Assembly (NCBI RefSeq): GCF_012726345.1
Contig: NZ_PTXN01000005.1
Location: 248,001-312,000 of the forward strand
Direction of reading: 5' to 3'
Source: Marinomonas sp. UCMA 3892
Lineage (GTDB): Bacteria > Pseudomonadota > Gammaproteobacteria > Pseudomonadales > Marinomonadaceae
DNA length: 64,000 bases
In this document: positions 17,383 to 25,606 of the stretch, in pieces
How positions within the stretch are numbered: the first letter of the stretch is position 1
Layout: each line of letters opens with the position of its first letter
Notes under the pieces: model-generated
Told to the model about the DNA's origin: nothing
What the model saw: only the letters and a program-made list of their open reading frames with translations
Database searches by the model: none
Translations under genes and position numbers: made by a program

Positions 17383-18189
17383 TTATTCGTTATCAATGAC
17401 TCGATAGTCCAATTTACCCACGATAGTACCGTCATTAGCAGATGTGGTTACATTGAAGCTTGCGTTGTTTTTTTCCTTTTTTGGATTAATGGTAGAGATG
17501 ACCTCTCCATTAACAACGAGCTGGTATGTTTCTGAAAACGTAATATGTAAGTCTTCTGATTTTGGGTTCTCAAACAAGATATTGTCTTTTAAACGAATAA
17601 CTCGACTTTCACCACGAACCCATTGACCGACAAGAGGTTGCGCTTTAAATGTCATGTTGTCATGGGTAACCGTCGCTTCAGATAAGAATATTCGAATCAG
17701 ATCACCATTCATTGCTACTTTTTCTCTATCATTAACCCGAGCGTTTAATAGAGCAAGTGCACTATTTGTTTTGCTGATATACGAACGTAGCTGCTGAATG
17801 CCTAAGTTAATTGCTTTCGAATCTAATTGCTCTGTTGCTAATAGCCTTGGCAGCTCTGGCGCGTTTCCTACCCGATTTTTAAGTTCTATATAGTTGGCAT
17901 TAGCCAATTTTCTTTGTGTATTAAGTTGCTCGGCAAGATCTGTATTACTCTCAGTACTGCTGGCTTTCGTGCTGTTACTGTTACTGTTATTTGTCTCAGT
18001 AATAACACTCGTTTCTACAGTAGCCACTTCGTTGTCTGTCGTTTTGCTTGGCATAGATTGTTCTGTGCTTACTGTATTTGGAGTAGAGGTTTTCTCAGTT
18101 GGCTTGTTTTGTAAATCTTGAAAAATTGGCATCGAGCAAGCACTTAGTAAAAGTGTTGCAAGTAAAAGGCCAGAACGAAATGTAGGCAT
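17383..18189 (-). CDS. Lipoprotein of unknown function with Ser/Thr/Asn-rich linker
   Basis: A 268-residue lipoprotein. The signal peptide carries lipobox LSAC. Residues ~25-90 are a low-complexity Ser/Thr/Asn/Glu-rich linker, a helical segment follows (~90-150), and a beta-rich C-terminal domain (~155-268) ends the chain. The linker would let the C-terminal domain reach through the periplasm. No family is recognised. It stands alone between a bidirectional terminator and hisA. The roughly 200-bp gap upstream holds no other gene. Confidence 0.78.
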   Translation of the reverse strand: MPTFRSGLLLATLLLSACSMPIFQDLQNKPTEKTSTPNTVSTEQSMPSKTTDNEVATVETSVITETNNSNSNSTKASSTESNTDLAEQLNTQRKLANANYIELKNRVGNAPELPRLLATEQLDSKAINLGIQQLRSYISKTNSALALLNARVNDREKVAMNGDLIRIFLSEATVTHDNMTFKAQPLVGQWVRGESRVIRLKDNILFENPKSEDLHITFSETYQLVVNGEVISTINPKKEKNNASFNVTTSANDGTIVGKLDYRVIDNE

Positions 18190-18350
18190 TTAATAATCCT
18201 GAGATTAGAAGCGAAAAATAAGGCACTAAGTATGCGGCATGGCGGATAGTATGTCGAGCTGTAGTATCTGCTGCCGATGCGAGTATCTTATTTAAATGTG
18301 TAAATAAAATCTCTTATGAATATTTGAGATAATATTGTAATACAGAAAGA

Positions 18351-18384
18351 GTGAGAGACAAGTTAACGGCTTGCCTCTCTTTTG
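18351..18384 (-). terminator. Terminator-like hairpin after hisA
   Basis: On the minus strand GAGAGGCAAG ... CTTGTCTCTC (one mismatch) lies just downstream of the hisA stop, preceded by an A-tract. Confidence 0.5.
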
Positions 18385-18387
18385 ACT

Positions 18388-19149
18388 TTATTTTTGTGAC
18401 TGATTCCACAAAATACATTCGTCTAACGTTACGCCTTTGCCACCGAAAATATCCAGCGCACTGCCGATTGTTAAATCTACTAGGCCATTCGATAGCTCGT
18501 GAACACGTTTTAAATCAGCTAAAGAGCGAGCGCCGCCTGCGTAGGTAACCGCAACGGGGCAACCTTGACCAAGTAACTTAACCAAGTCTTCATCAATACC
18601 CGCTTGCAAGCCTTCTACATCGGCTGCGTGAATAAGGAACTCGTCACAGTGATTGGCTAGTTCAATTAGGTTGTCTTGGTTGACTTGAGTGGAGGTAATT
18701 GTTTGCCAACGATCGGTCGCAATGTACCAGCCATCTTTGGTACGGCGGCAACTTAAATCTAATACCAAACGATCAGTCCCTGTTTCGCGTTTAATTTTAT
18801 CTAAGCGATCCCAAGAAAACTCACCATTTTCAAACAAATAAGAAGTGACAATAACGTGAGAAGCGCCCGCTTTTAAGTAGCTTTCCGCATTGCTGCTGTT
18901 AACGCCACCGCCAAACTGCAAACCATTAGGATAAGCGCGTAGGGCGCTTAATGCTTCTTCTTGGTTGCCCTTGCCTAAGGCAATAACATGACCACCAATC
19001 AGCCCGTGTTCGCGATACATATTGGCGTAATGCTCAGCATTGTGTTCGCTGATAAAGTTCTCTGTGGCACCTTTGTCGTTTAGACTTCCACCTACAATTT
19101 GCTTAACCTTGCCTTGGTGTAGATCGATACAAGGACGGAATTGGGTCAC
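18388..19149 (-). CDS. hisA: ProFAR isomerase, eukaryotic (HIS6) type HisA
   Basis: A 253-residue (beta/alpha)8 barrel isomerising ProFAR to PRFAR in histidine synthesis. The chain carries the signatures I associate with fungal and plant HIS6 proteins rather than E. coli HisA: 'IDLHQGKVKQIVGG', 'VLDLSCRRT', 'FLIHAADVEGL', 'YAGGAR' and a final 'SALDIFGGKGV'. It stands alone, away from other his genes, and is divergent from arfB. This may be the sole HisA or an extra one; the window cannot tell. Activity is inferred from the family. Confidence 0.88.
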   Translation of the reverse strand: MTQFRPCIDLHQGKVKQIVGGSLNDKGATENFISEHNAEHYANMYREHGLIGGHVIALGKGNQEEALSALRAYPNGLQFGGGVNSSNAESYLKAGASHVIVTSYLFENGEFSWDRLDKIKRETGTDRLVLDLSCRRTKDGWYIATDRWQTITSTQVNQDNLIELANHCDEFLIHAADVEGLQAGIDEDLVKLLGQGCPVAVTYAGGARSLADLKRVHELSNGLVDLTIGSALDIFGGKGVTLDECILWNQSQK

Positions 19150-19289
19150 AAAAAACTCCTATATAGTCTGAAAAATAAAACAGGGATTGTAACTGATAAT
19201 GTACTGAGAAACGATGCAGCAAAGCAAACACTTCTTAAGCCTGTTATAATTTCCCCTCCCAAAATAGAAAGAAACATAAAGCAATCATC

Positions 19290-19703
19290 ATGCTACAAAT
19301 TACCCTCGCCGTGGCGATCCCAGACCACGAAATTGAATTAACCGCTATCCGAGCACAAGGAGCTGGTGGTCAAAACGTAAATAAAGTGTCTTCTGCCATT
19401 CATTTGCGCTTTAACGTCGCAGAGTCTTCATTGCCAGAATTTTATAAAGAGCGCTTGCTCGCGTTAAATGATTCCCGCCTTACCAAAGATGGTGACATTG
19501 TGCTGAAAGCCCAGCAACACCGTACTCAAGAGTTAAACCGAGAGGATGCCTTAGCAAGATTGAAAGAACTCATACTGGAAGCGGTGAGAGTACAGAAAAC
19601 TCGCAGACCGACCAAGCCAACTCGTTCATCGCAAAAAAAACGTGTTGACCAGAAAAAGCAAAAAGGCCAAATCAAAAGTTTACGCCGTAGTAATTGGGAT
19701 TAA
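19290..19703 (+). CDS. arfB: Alternative ribosome-rescue factor ArfB (YaeJ)
   Basis: A 137-residue release-factor-like hydrolase. The GGQ loop 'AQGAGGQNVNKVSSAIHLRF' cleaves peptidyl-tRNA on stalled ribosomes. The very basic tail (rich in Lys/Arg, ending KSLRRSNWD) is the segment that enters the empty mRNA channel. The length matches the family (~140). It is divergent from hisA. Confident assignment. Confidence 0.95.
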   Translation: MLQITLAVAIPDHEIELTAIRAQGAGGQNVNKVSSAIHLRFNVAESSLPEFYKERLLALNDSRLTKDGDIVLKAQQHRTQELNREDALARLKELILEAVRVQKTRRPTKPTRSSQKKRVDQKKQKGQIKSLRRSNWD

Positions 19704-19809
19704 AAAATTACCTCATGAAATGAGCAATACTTGTTTTTCTAAAGTGCCATTGCCTTGTATTATGTTTAGGTTACTTTCTTTGGAATAATAAAAAATAGGT
19801 TTGCTTAAC

Positions 19810-21090
19810 ATGAAACTAGAATCACTAGCATTGCACCACGGTTATAAGTCAGAAGCCACGACAAAAGCGGCGGCTGTGCCAATTTATCAAACTACCTCTT
19901 ATACTTTTGATGATACTCAGCACGGAGCGGACTTATTTGACCTGAAAGTTCAGGGCAATATTTACACTCGTATCATGAACCCAACAACGGATGTTCTAGA
20001 ACAACGTGTTGCTGCAATGGAAGGCGGTATCGCGGCCCTTGCGGTTGCATCTGGTATGGCAGCCATTACTTATGCCGTGCAATGTATTTGTGATGTGGGT
20101 TCAAACATTGTCAGCACAAGCCAGCTTTACGGCGGCACTTACAACTTATTCGCTCACAGCTTCCCAAGACAAGGTATCGAAACACGCATGGTATCGGCCG
20201 ATGATCTAGCGGGATTTGAAGCGGCCATTGACGAAAACACTCGTGCTATTTTTTGTGAGTCCATTGGTAACCCAGCAGGCAACATTGTAGATATTGAAGC
20301 GCTAGCGGCGATTGCTAATAAACATGGTGTTCCGCTTATCGTAGATAACACGGTTGCCACGCCATTCCTATGCCGTCCTTTTGAATTGGGCGCACACATT
20401 GTGGTTCATTCCCTAACAAAATACATTGGCGGTCACGGTACTACCGTAGGTGGCATTATTGTTGACTCTGGTAAGTTTGATTGGGTAGCGAATAAAAAAC
20501 GTTTCCCAATGTTGAATGAGCCAGATCCTTCTTACCACGATGTGGTTTACACAGAAGCACTAGGCGAAGCGGCTTATATCGGTCGTTGCCGTGTTGTTCC
20601 ACTACGTAATACGGGATCTGCCTTGTCTCCGCACAGTGCATTTTTGATCATGCAAGGTCTGGAAACTCTAGGTCTAAGAATGGAGCGTCATTGCTCTAAC
20701 GCTGAAAAACTAGCGGCATTTTTACAGAATCACGATAAAGTGAATTGGGTGAATTACGCAGCCTTGCCAGATAACAAGTACAACGAAATGAGTAAACGCA
20801 TTACCAATGGTAAAGCGTCTGGTGTATTAAGCTTTGGCATTAAAGGCGGTCTAGAAGCAGGCACACAGTTTATTGACTCACTACAAATGGTATTGCGCCT
20901 AGTGAACATTGGTGACGCAAAATCATTGGCTTGTCATCCCGCTTCCACCACTCACCGTCAATTAAACGATGAAGAGCTAGCGAAAGCCGGTGTGAGCCGA
21001 GACTTGGTGCGTATTTCTGTTGGTATTGAAAACATTGAAGATATCATTGCCGACATTAGCCAAGCGTTGGACAAGGTTACTGTTAAGTAA
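19810..21090 (+). CDS. metY: O-acetylhomoserine sulfhydrylase (MetY type)
   Basis: A 426-residue PLP enzyme of the Cys/Met metabolism family. 'LHHGYKSEATTKAAAVPIYQ' and the PLP-lysine segment 'VVHSLTKYIGGHGTTVGG' are typical of O-acetylhomoserine aminocarboxypropyltransferases, which make homocysteine directly from sulfide. The length (~425-430) supports MetY over MetB or MetC. I prefer the ATG at 19810 over a TTG three codons upstream. No SAM riboswitch or MetJ box was recognised. A strong terminator follows. Confidence 0.92.
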   Translation: MKLESLALHHGYKSEATTKAAAVPIYQTTSYTFDDTQHGADLFDLKVQGNIYTRIMNPTTDVLEQRVAAMEGGIAALAVASGMAAITYAVQCICDVGSNIVSTSQLYGGTYNLFAHSFPRQGIETRMVSADDLAGFEAAIDENTRAIFCESIGNPAGNIVDIEALAAIANKHGVPLIVDNTVATPFLCRPFELGAHIVVHSLTKYIGGHGTTVGGIIVDSGKFDWVANKKRFPMLNEPDPSYHDVVYTEALGEAAYIGRCRVVPLRNTGSALSPHSAFLIMQGLETLGLRMERHCSNAEKLAAFLQNHDKVNWVNYAALPDNKYNEMSKRITNGKASGVLSFGIKGGLEAGTQFIDSLQMVLRLVNIGDAKSLACHPASTTHRQLNDEELAKAGVSRDLVRISVGIENIEDIIADISQALDKVTVK

Positions 21091-21114
21091 TTAGGTTAGG
21101 AATACATAAACTAG

Positions 21115-21146
21115 AAATAGGGGGCTATATGTGTAGCCCCCTATTT
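21115..21146 (+). terminator. Rho-independent terminator of metY
   Basis: AAATAGGGGGCTA ... TAGCCCCCTATTT: a perfect 13-bp stem, 25 bp after the metY stop and before the DUF1289 gene. Confidence 0.88.
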
Positions 21147-21172
21147 CATTCCACCGGAATAAGTCATCATTC

Positions 21173-21376
21173 ATGCCAGCTAATCAGGATAAAGACCCAA
21201 TCATTCAAAGTCCTTGTATTCGACAATGTTGTCTTGATGCCGAGGATATTTGCGTAGGTTGCTTTCGAAGCATTACGGAAATCATGGATTGGCAAAAATC
21301 GACACAAACGCAAAAGCGAGAAGTGCTGGCAAATTGTGCCTTGCGAAAGCAGAAACACGACGCCAAATACTCTTAG
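21173..21376 (+). CDS. DUF1289 domain protein
   Basis: A 67-residue cysteine-rich protein. 'SPCIRQCCLDAEDICVGCFR' followed by 'EIMDW' is the DUF1289 signature, with clustered cysteines that probably bind a metal. The function is not established. It has no close operon partner: metY ends at a terminator just upstream, and the DedA-led operon starts 174 bp downstream. Confidence 0.85.
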   Translation: MPANQDKDPIIQSPCIRQCCLDAEDICVGCFRSITEIMDWQKSTQTQKREVLANCALRKQKHDAKYS

Positions 21377-21550
21377 TGTTCTTTCATTCCTGTCTTCTAT
21401 TATTTCTTTCTAACTTTCTGCGCCATTTAATTTAACGTTTTTTAATTTTGCTGTAATAAATCCATATCTACCCACGTCTAATTCCCAGAAACAATTTAAG
21501 GGTACTTGGATTTTTCCAAGTTTTTAGATAATGCGGGTAGGTGATTTACC

Positions 21551-22132
21551 TTGATAGCTGAACTTCAAACATGGCTAACCTCTGCCAACACATCGCTGAC
21601 ATTATTGTGTGTTGGCATTGTGCTCTTGTCCTATTTACTTGAAGACCTAGCCATTGCCACCGCAGCGACTTTGTCTGCCAATGGGGATTTGCTTCCCTCG
21701 CTGGCGTTAATGTCGATTTTTATCGGTATTGCGACAGGGGACCTAGGTTTATATGTGCTAGGGCGCTATGCCCAAAAAGTCCGCTGGTTGCGTTATCGGG
21801 CATTGACCAATACTTCCTTTAAAGTGATTAGACAAAAGCTGACTCAACGGGCTTTTGCGAACCTTTTTCTTATCCGTTTTATTCCTGGTTTACGAACAAT
21901 TGGTTTCACCTTGAGTGGCTTTTTGGCCATCCCATTACCCGTCTTTTTTAGCGCGGTTTTGCTTGCAACTTCTATTTGGACCTTGCTGGTCTTCACCTTG
22001 ATTTATCAAGTTGGCAGCCATGTGTTTATGTCATTGTCCGAGCTGAAATGGCTGCTAATTCCTGTGGCTTTTGGCCTGTTGTTTTTAATGAATCGTTTTC
22101 TCAATAAATCGTTTACACGAGGTATGTCATGA
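21551..22132 (+). CDS. DedA/VTT family membrane protein
   Basis: A 193-residue inner-membrane protein starting with TTG (AGGTGA upstream). 'EDLAIATAATLSANGDLLP' and the family-typical 'LIRFIPGLRTIGFTLSGFLA' are present. DedA proteins flip undecaprenyl phosphate or phospholipids and affect envelope integrity and membrane potential. It heads a seven-gene operon and its stop overlaps the next start by 4 nt (ATGA), showing translational coupling to an ATP-grasp enzyme. That context suggests a lipid or envelope role for the whole cluster. Confidence 0.88.
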   Translation: MIAELQTWLTSANTSLTLLCVGIVLLSYLLEDLAIATAATLSANGDLLPSLALMSIFIGIATGDLGLYVLGRYAQKVRWLRYRALTNTSFKVIRQKLTQRAFANLFLIRFIPGLRTIGFTLSGFLAIPLPVFFSAVLLATSIWTLLVFTLIYQVGSHVFMSLSELKWLLIPVAFGLLFLMNRFLNKSFTRGMS

Positions 22133-23262
22133 GCGTCATGGTAAAGGGGCAGTTCATTGCGCCTAATAAAATTAATGCAGGAATGCCGTTACTTCAAATA
22201 GAAGAAGAGACGAGTATTTCACCTTATGAGTTCATGCCAAGCTGGTTTTTTTATACGCCTGTAGTTATGCAGAGTTTGCTTCTTGGTCTGCGTCATGGGG
22301 ATGTTTGCCTGCCATTAATTGCCAATCCCAGTATCAAGCTCAGTGGCATGGTGGGCGAATCGAAAACGGATATTTTGAATTTGGCAGGTCCATTCGCTAA
22401 GCAATGGATTGAGCCTTTTATTACTCTGACGAAAACTCAACAAAGCTCAGCGACTCAGTTAGAAAGCGCTCTACAAGCCATGGTAGAGGCTCAGTTGTCT
22501 TTTCCTATCGTGGCGAAGCCTGACTTGGGATGTCGTGGTGTCGGCGTCAAATTACTGAAATCCGCCGATCAGCTTCAAGACTATATAGAGGATTTTCCTG
22601 CTTCTGCGCAGTTTCTTTTGCAAAGAAAAGCACCTTACCAAGCGGAGGCGGGTGTTTTTTATGTTCGTTATCCAGGGCGCGAACAGGGCGAAATTATTTC
22701 CATCACATTGAAATACGCTCCGAGTGTCGTTGGTGATGGCACACACAGCTTGAAACAGCTGATCGAGCGCTGTCCTCGTGCTGGGCAATTAACTCACCTG
22801 TATTTCCCACGTCATACGCAAAAGCTGGATTGGATCCCCGCCGAAGGCGAAGAGTATCCCCTGGCGTTTGCTGGCAGCCACAGTCGTGGGTCGATCTTTC
22901 GCAATGGTAACCAATACATCACAGAAGCTTTAACTCGCCAATTGGATGAGATTCTAAAAGACGTGGAGGGTTACTACTACGGCCGCTTAGACATCAAGTT
23001 TGCTGATATCGAATCCTTTATGGCAGGCGAGCAATTTTCCATTTTAGAAATGAATGGCGCCAGTAGTGAAGCGACCCATATTTGGGATCGCAATACCAAG
23101 CTTTCAGAGATTTTTAACACCCTTCTAAAACAGTACCGAATCTTATTCGAGATTGGTGCTTTGCAGAAAAAACGCGGTTTTAAATCCCCCTCGATTCGCT
23201 CCCTGTTAAAAGCGTGGCGTGAAGAAAAAAGCCTGACTCAACATTACCCCAGCACAGATTGA
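22129..23262 (+). CDS. ATP-grasp ligase-like protein
   Basis: A 377-residue ATP-grasp protein. 'FPIVAKPDLGCRGVGVKLL' carries the conserved ATP-binding lysine and glycine-rich loop; 'GRLDIKFADI' and the Mg2+-binding 'ILEMNGASSEATHIWDR' close the active site. It is like D-Ala-D-Ala ligase or carboxylate-amine ligases but has its own N-terminal domain. Such enzymes join a carboxylate to an amine through an acyl phosphate. The substrate is unknown. Translational coupling to DedA and an OlsF-like acyltransferase downstream make an amino-lipid or envelope precursor worth considering. Confidence 0.82.
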   Translation: MSVMVKGQFIAPNKINAGMPLLQIEEETSISPYEFMPSWFFYTPVVMQSLLLGLRHGDVCLPLIANPSIKLSGMVGESKTDILNLAGPFAKQWIEPFITLTKTQQSSATQLESALQAMVEAQLSFPIVAKPDLGCRGVGVKLLKSADQLQDYIEDFPASAQFLLQRKAPYQAEAGVFYVRYPGREQGEIISITLKYAPSVVGDGTHSLKQLIERCPRAGQLTHLYFPRHTQKLDWIPAEGEEYPLAFAGSHSRGSIFRNGNQYITEALTRQLDEILKDVEGYYYGRLDIKFADIESFMAGEQFSILEMNGASSEATHIWDRNTKLSEIFNTLLKQYRILFEIGALQKKRGFKSPSIRSLLKAWREEKSLTQHYPSTD

Positions 23263-23321
23263 AGCGCCGTTTTAAGTGAAATTCTAGGTTTTGGTTCAGT
23301 GCCGTATTGGAAGGAAAGAAG

Positions 23322-23879
23322 ATGCAACCGGTATTAAAGAAAAGAGACATAAGTGAGTTGCCAGCCGCAACTTACGCACCTGTAGTGCAAGGCTGTCTTG
23401 AGGTATTTGCTCAGGCTTCTCGTTGTTTGCAGATGCTAGATGACGAGTCTTATCAAGCGTCGATGAAGCCTGTGGTAAACAGTTCTATTGGAGAGCATTT
23501 TCGTCATTGGTTAGATGTCTTTAATGCCGTGTATCAAGCAGGAATAGTGATCGATTATAACCGGCGTCGCCGTGGTCATGCGGTGGAAACCTCGCGCTCG
23601 GTTGCCTTGGAAGAAATCGCACGCTTACAACATTGGTTGATGGGGTTATCGGATAAACAACTCAAAAAAAGCGTGAGTATTTTGACGGAAGTCTCTGTGT
23701 CACACACTCAGGCTTGTCTTATGTCATCCACATTAGAGCGTGAAATTACCTTTGCTGCTCTGCATGCCAATCATCATTTTGCCATGGTGAAAGTGGCCGC
23801 CAGCTTAATGAATAAAAGTATCGATGAAGATTTTGGTATTGCCCCAGCCACAGCAACATTTTTAAGAGGGCAATCATAA
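23322..23879 (+). CDS. DinB-like four-helix metal-binding protein
   Basis: A 185-residue protein. Three spaced histidine regions ('SIGEHFRHW', a downstream 'SVSHTQACL' and 'ALHANHHFAMVKV') fit the DinB/YfiT helical bundle that binds a divalent metal. The family includes thiol transferases using bacillithiol, mycothiol or glutathione and many unknowns. The ATG at 23322 follows GGAAGGAAAG; a TTG five codons upstream is less likely. Its stop overlaps the next gene's start by one base. Confidence 0.75.
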   Translation: MQPVLKKRDISELPAATYAPVVQGCLEVFAQASRCLQMLDDESYQASMKPVVNSSIGEHFRHWLDVFNAVYQAGIVIDYNRRRRGHAVETSRSVALEEIARLQHWLMGLSDKQLKKSVSILTEVSVSHTQACLMSSTLEREITFAALHANHHFAMVKVAASLMNKSIDEDFGIAPATATFLRGQS

Positions 23880-24664
23880 TGTGCTCGGTTTCTTGGTGGA
23901 TTGACGAATCTGGTTATCAGCTGTTTTTTAATCGTGATGAGCAAAAAACACGAACTCCCGCCTTGTCGCCTCAGTCTTTTGTTCTGCAAGGCATCCAAGT
24001 GCTCATGCCGATTGATCCTGTGGGCAAAGGCAGCTGGATTAGCTTAAACGAGGCCGGTGTGTCTTTGTGTTTGCTGAATAACTATCAAGGCAAAACGCCA
24101 TCAGGCCAACTGACGAGTCGTGGGCAACTGGTCAAGCAATTATCCAGTGCCACAGGGCTTGCTCAAATTGAATGGCAGTTTGCCCAGTTGGATCTTCAAC
24201 AGTTTGCCCCTTTTACCTTACTGGCTTTTGAACTGGGTAATAGCAAGGTTAGAGAGTTTCAATGGGATGGTGAAAACGCATCGATTCTTTATGCCCAATC
24301 ACCGCATTTTTCGTCTGCAGTGGAACTAGAAACAGTCACGGCTTATCGACAATCCGTCTATGACGAACTAGCCGTCACATGCGCTGACGATTTGCTGCTG
24401 TTTCATTCTCAGCACCATCCAGAACAGTCTCATTTCTCGGTTTGTATGCACAGAGAAGATGCTCAAACCGTGTGCTTCACACGCATTCAAGCGAGTAAAA
24501 ACGATTTGCAGATGACCTATGTAGCGGGATCTCCGTGTTTGCATTTAACGCCACAAGCCTTGGCGTCTCAGAGTTATGGTTTTCAAGACAATGGTTTTCA
24601 AAACAATCGTTTTCAAGACAGCTGTTTTCAAGAAAAGGTTTCTCTCGTTAGTGGTTCTTATTAA
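23879..24664 (+). CDS. NRDE/TANGO2-like family protein
   Basis: A 261-residue protein starting MCSVSWW with the 'FNRDEQ' motif that names the NRDE family; the Cys directly after Met is conserved in this NTN-hydrolase-like fold. TANGO2 homologues have been linked to heme mobilisation and lipid homeostasis; the bacterial role is unclear. The C-terminus is unusual: a degenerate repeat (GFQDN, GFQNN, RFQDS, CFQEK) encoded by four 15-bp direct repeats. The next gene begins 19 bp after the stop. The context beside an exported YHS protein would fit a heme or metal role. Confidence 0.75.
   Translation: MCSVSWWIDESGYQLFFNRDEQKTRTPALSPQSFVLQGIQVLMPIDPVGKGSWISLNEAGVSLCLLNNYQGKTPSGQLTSRGQLVKQLSSATGLAQIEWQFAQLDLQQFAPFTLLAFELGNSKVREFQWDGENASILYAQSPHFSSAVELETVTAYRQSVYDELAVTCADDLLLFHSQHHPEQSHFSVCMHREDAQTVCFTRIQASKNDLQMTYVAGSPCLHLTPQALASQSYGFQDNGFQNNRFQDSCFQEKVSLVSGSY
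24576..24635 (+). repeat. Four tandem 15-bp repeats in the 3' end of the NRDE gene
   Basis: Unit TGGTTTTCAAGACAA, imperfect, about four copies, in frame. The number of copies could vary without frameshift, changing only the C-terminal tail of the NRDE-like protein. Confidence 0.85.
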
Positions 24665-24683
24665 TCAAAATTTAGGAGTTGTT

Positions 24684-25127
24684 ATGACGCGTTTAATGAT
24701 GTTTTTTGCCTTGTTTATAAGCAGTTTTGCCCAAGCGCAAGATGAAATTTACACCGGCTACTTTAGTTCTAAAGCCCTGAGCGGTTACGACACAGTGGCC
24801 TATTTCACTGATCATAAACCGGTCAAAGGCAGTGATAAGTTTGTCACCGAATATAAAGGTGCGGATTGGTATTTCGCTACTCAAGAGCATCTGGATATGT
24901 TCAAGGCAGAACCAGAAAAATACGCGCCACAATATGGCGGTTATTGCGCTTGGGCTGTGTCTGTAAAAAACGATTTTGCGTCAGCTGACCCGAAAGATTG
25001 GGCGATTGTTGACGGCAAACTTTATCTAAATTACGACAACAACATCAAACGCAAGTGGGATCAAGATCCGGCTTTGCACATCAAACAAGCCGATGCTAAC
25101 TGGCCAACGCTAATCAATAAAAAATAA
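24684..25127 (+). CDS. Exported YHS-domain protein
   Basis: A 147-residue secreted protein. A signal peptide ends SFAQAQ; the YHS domain follows, with 'LSGYDTVAYFTDHKPVKGS', 'WYFATQEHLDMFKAEPEKYA' and 'YGGYCAWAV'. YHS domains occur in metal-handling proteins, with the Cys and nearby residues implicated in binding. The ATG at 24684 with TAGGAG is the start. A longer in-frame version reading through the repeats of the previous gene is not credible because it would bury the signal peptide. It is placed 24 bp before the DoxX-like gene. Confidence 0.85.
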   Translation: MTRLMMFFALFISSFAQAQDEIYTGYFSSKALSGYDTVAYFTDHKPVKGSDKFVTEYKGADWYFATQEHLDMFKAEPEKYAPQYGGYCAWAVSVKNDFASADPKDWAIVDGKLYLNYDNNIKRKWDQDPALHIKQADANWPTLINKK

Positions 25128-25151
25128 TACTTAAAAATAAGGTTAATCAAG

Positions 25152-25604
25152 ATGAATAAGCAAATCGTGAAATATGTACCAACGGTGTTTATCGCCTTTG
25201 TATTTGTGCAGTCCTTGTTCTTTAAATTCACTGGCTCCTATGAGACCGACCATATCTTTGGCGTGCTGGGCGCTTGGTCTGGATTGGCGTTTTTTGGTCA
25301 ATACGGTGGCTACATTATTGGTGTGGCTGAATTGATTGCTTCTATTTTGTTGTTTAGTCGATGGCATGGACTGGGGGCTTTGATGGCAATGGGCATTATG
25401 AGTGGTGCCATTCTGTTTCATCTGTTTACGCCATTGGGTGTGGTCATGCCAGAGTTCAATGAAGTGGGTGAGATCGTTGGTAACGATGGTGGTTTGCTTT
25501 TCACCATGGCGTGTTTGGTTTGGTTATGCGCTTTGTTTTTATCAGTACGAGATCTTCGAGCACCACAAGGCACGTTAAACAAGCTTGTAAATAGAGGAGC
25601 CTAA
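25152..25604 (+). CDS. DoxX-like four-helix inner-membrane protein
   Basis: A 150-residue membrane protein with four predicted helices ('FVFVQSLFFKFTGSYE', 'GGYIIGVAELIASILLF', then two more). The layout is DoxX/DoxD-like. These are accessory membrane proteins often found next to redox or metal proteins. It ends two bases before the OlsF-like gene, so the two are probably coupled. Assignment is by topology and a few residues only. Confidence 0.7.
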   Translation: MNKQIVKYVPTVFIAFVFVQSLFFKFTGSYETDHIFGVLGAWSGLAFFGQYGGYIIGVAELIASILLFSRWHGLGALMAMGIMSGAILFHLFTPLGVVMPEFNEVGEIVGNDGGLLFTMACLVWLCALFLSVRDLRAPQGTLNKLVNRGA

Positions 25605-25606
25605 TT

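Noticed and set aside
19704..19809. SAM riboswitch or MetJ operator upstream of metY
   Set aside because: No conserved riboswitch core and no AGACGTCT-type boxes were found in the 106-bp gap.
24576..24683. N-terminal extension of the YHS protein through the 15-bp repeats
   Set aside because: It would place 36 residues before a clear signal peptide; a good Shine-Dalgarno precedes the ATG at 24684.
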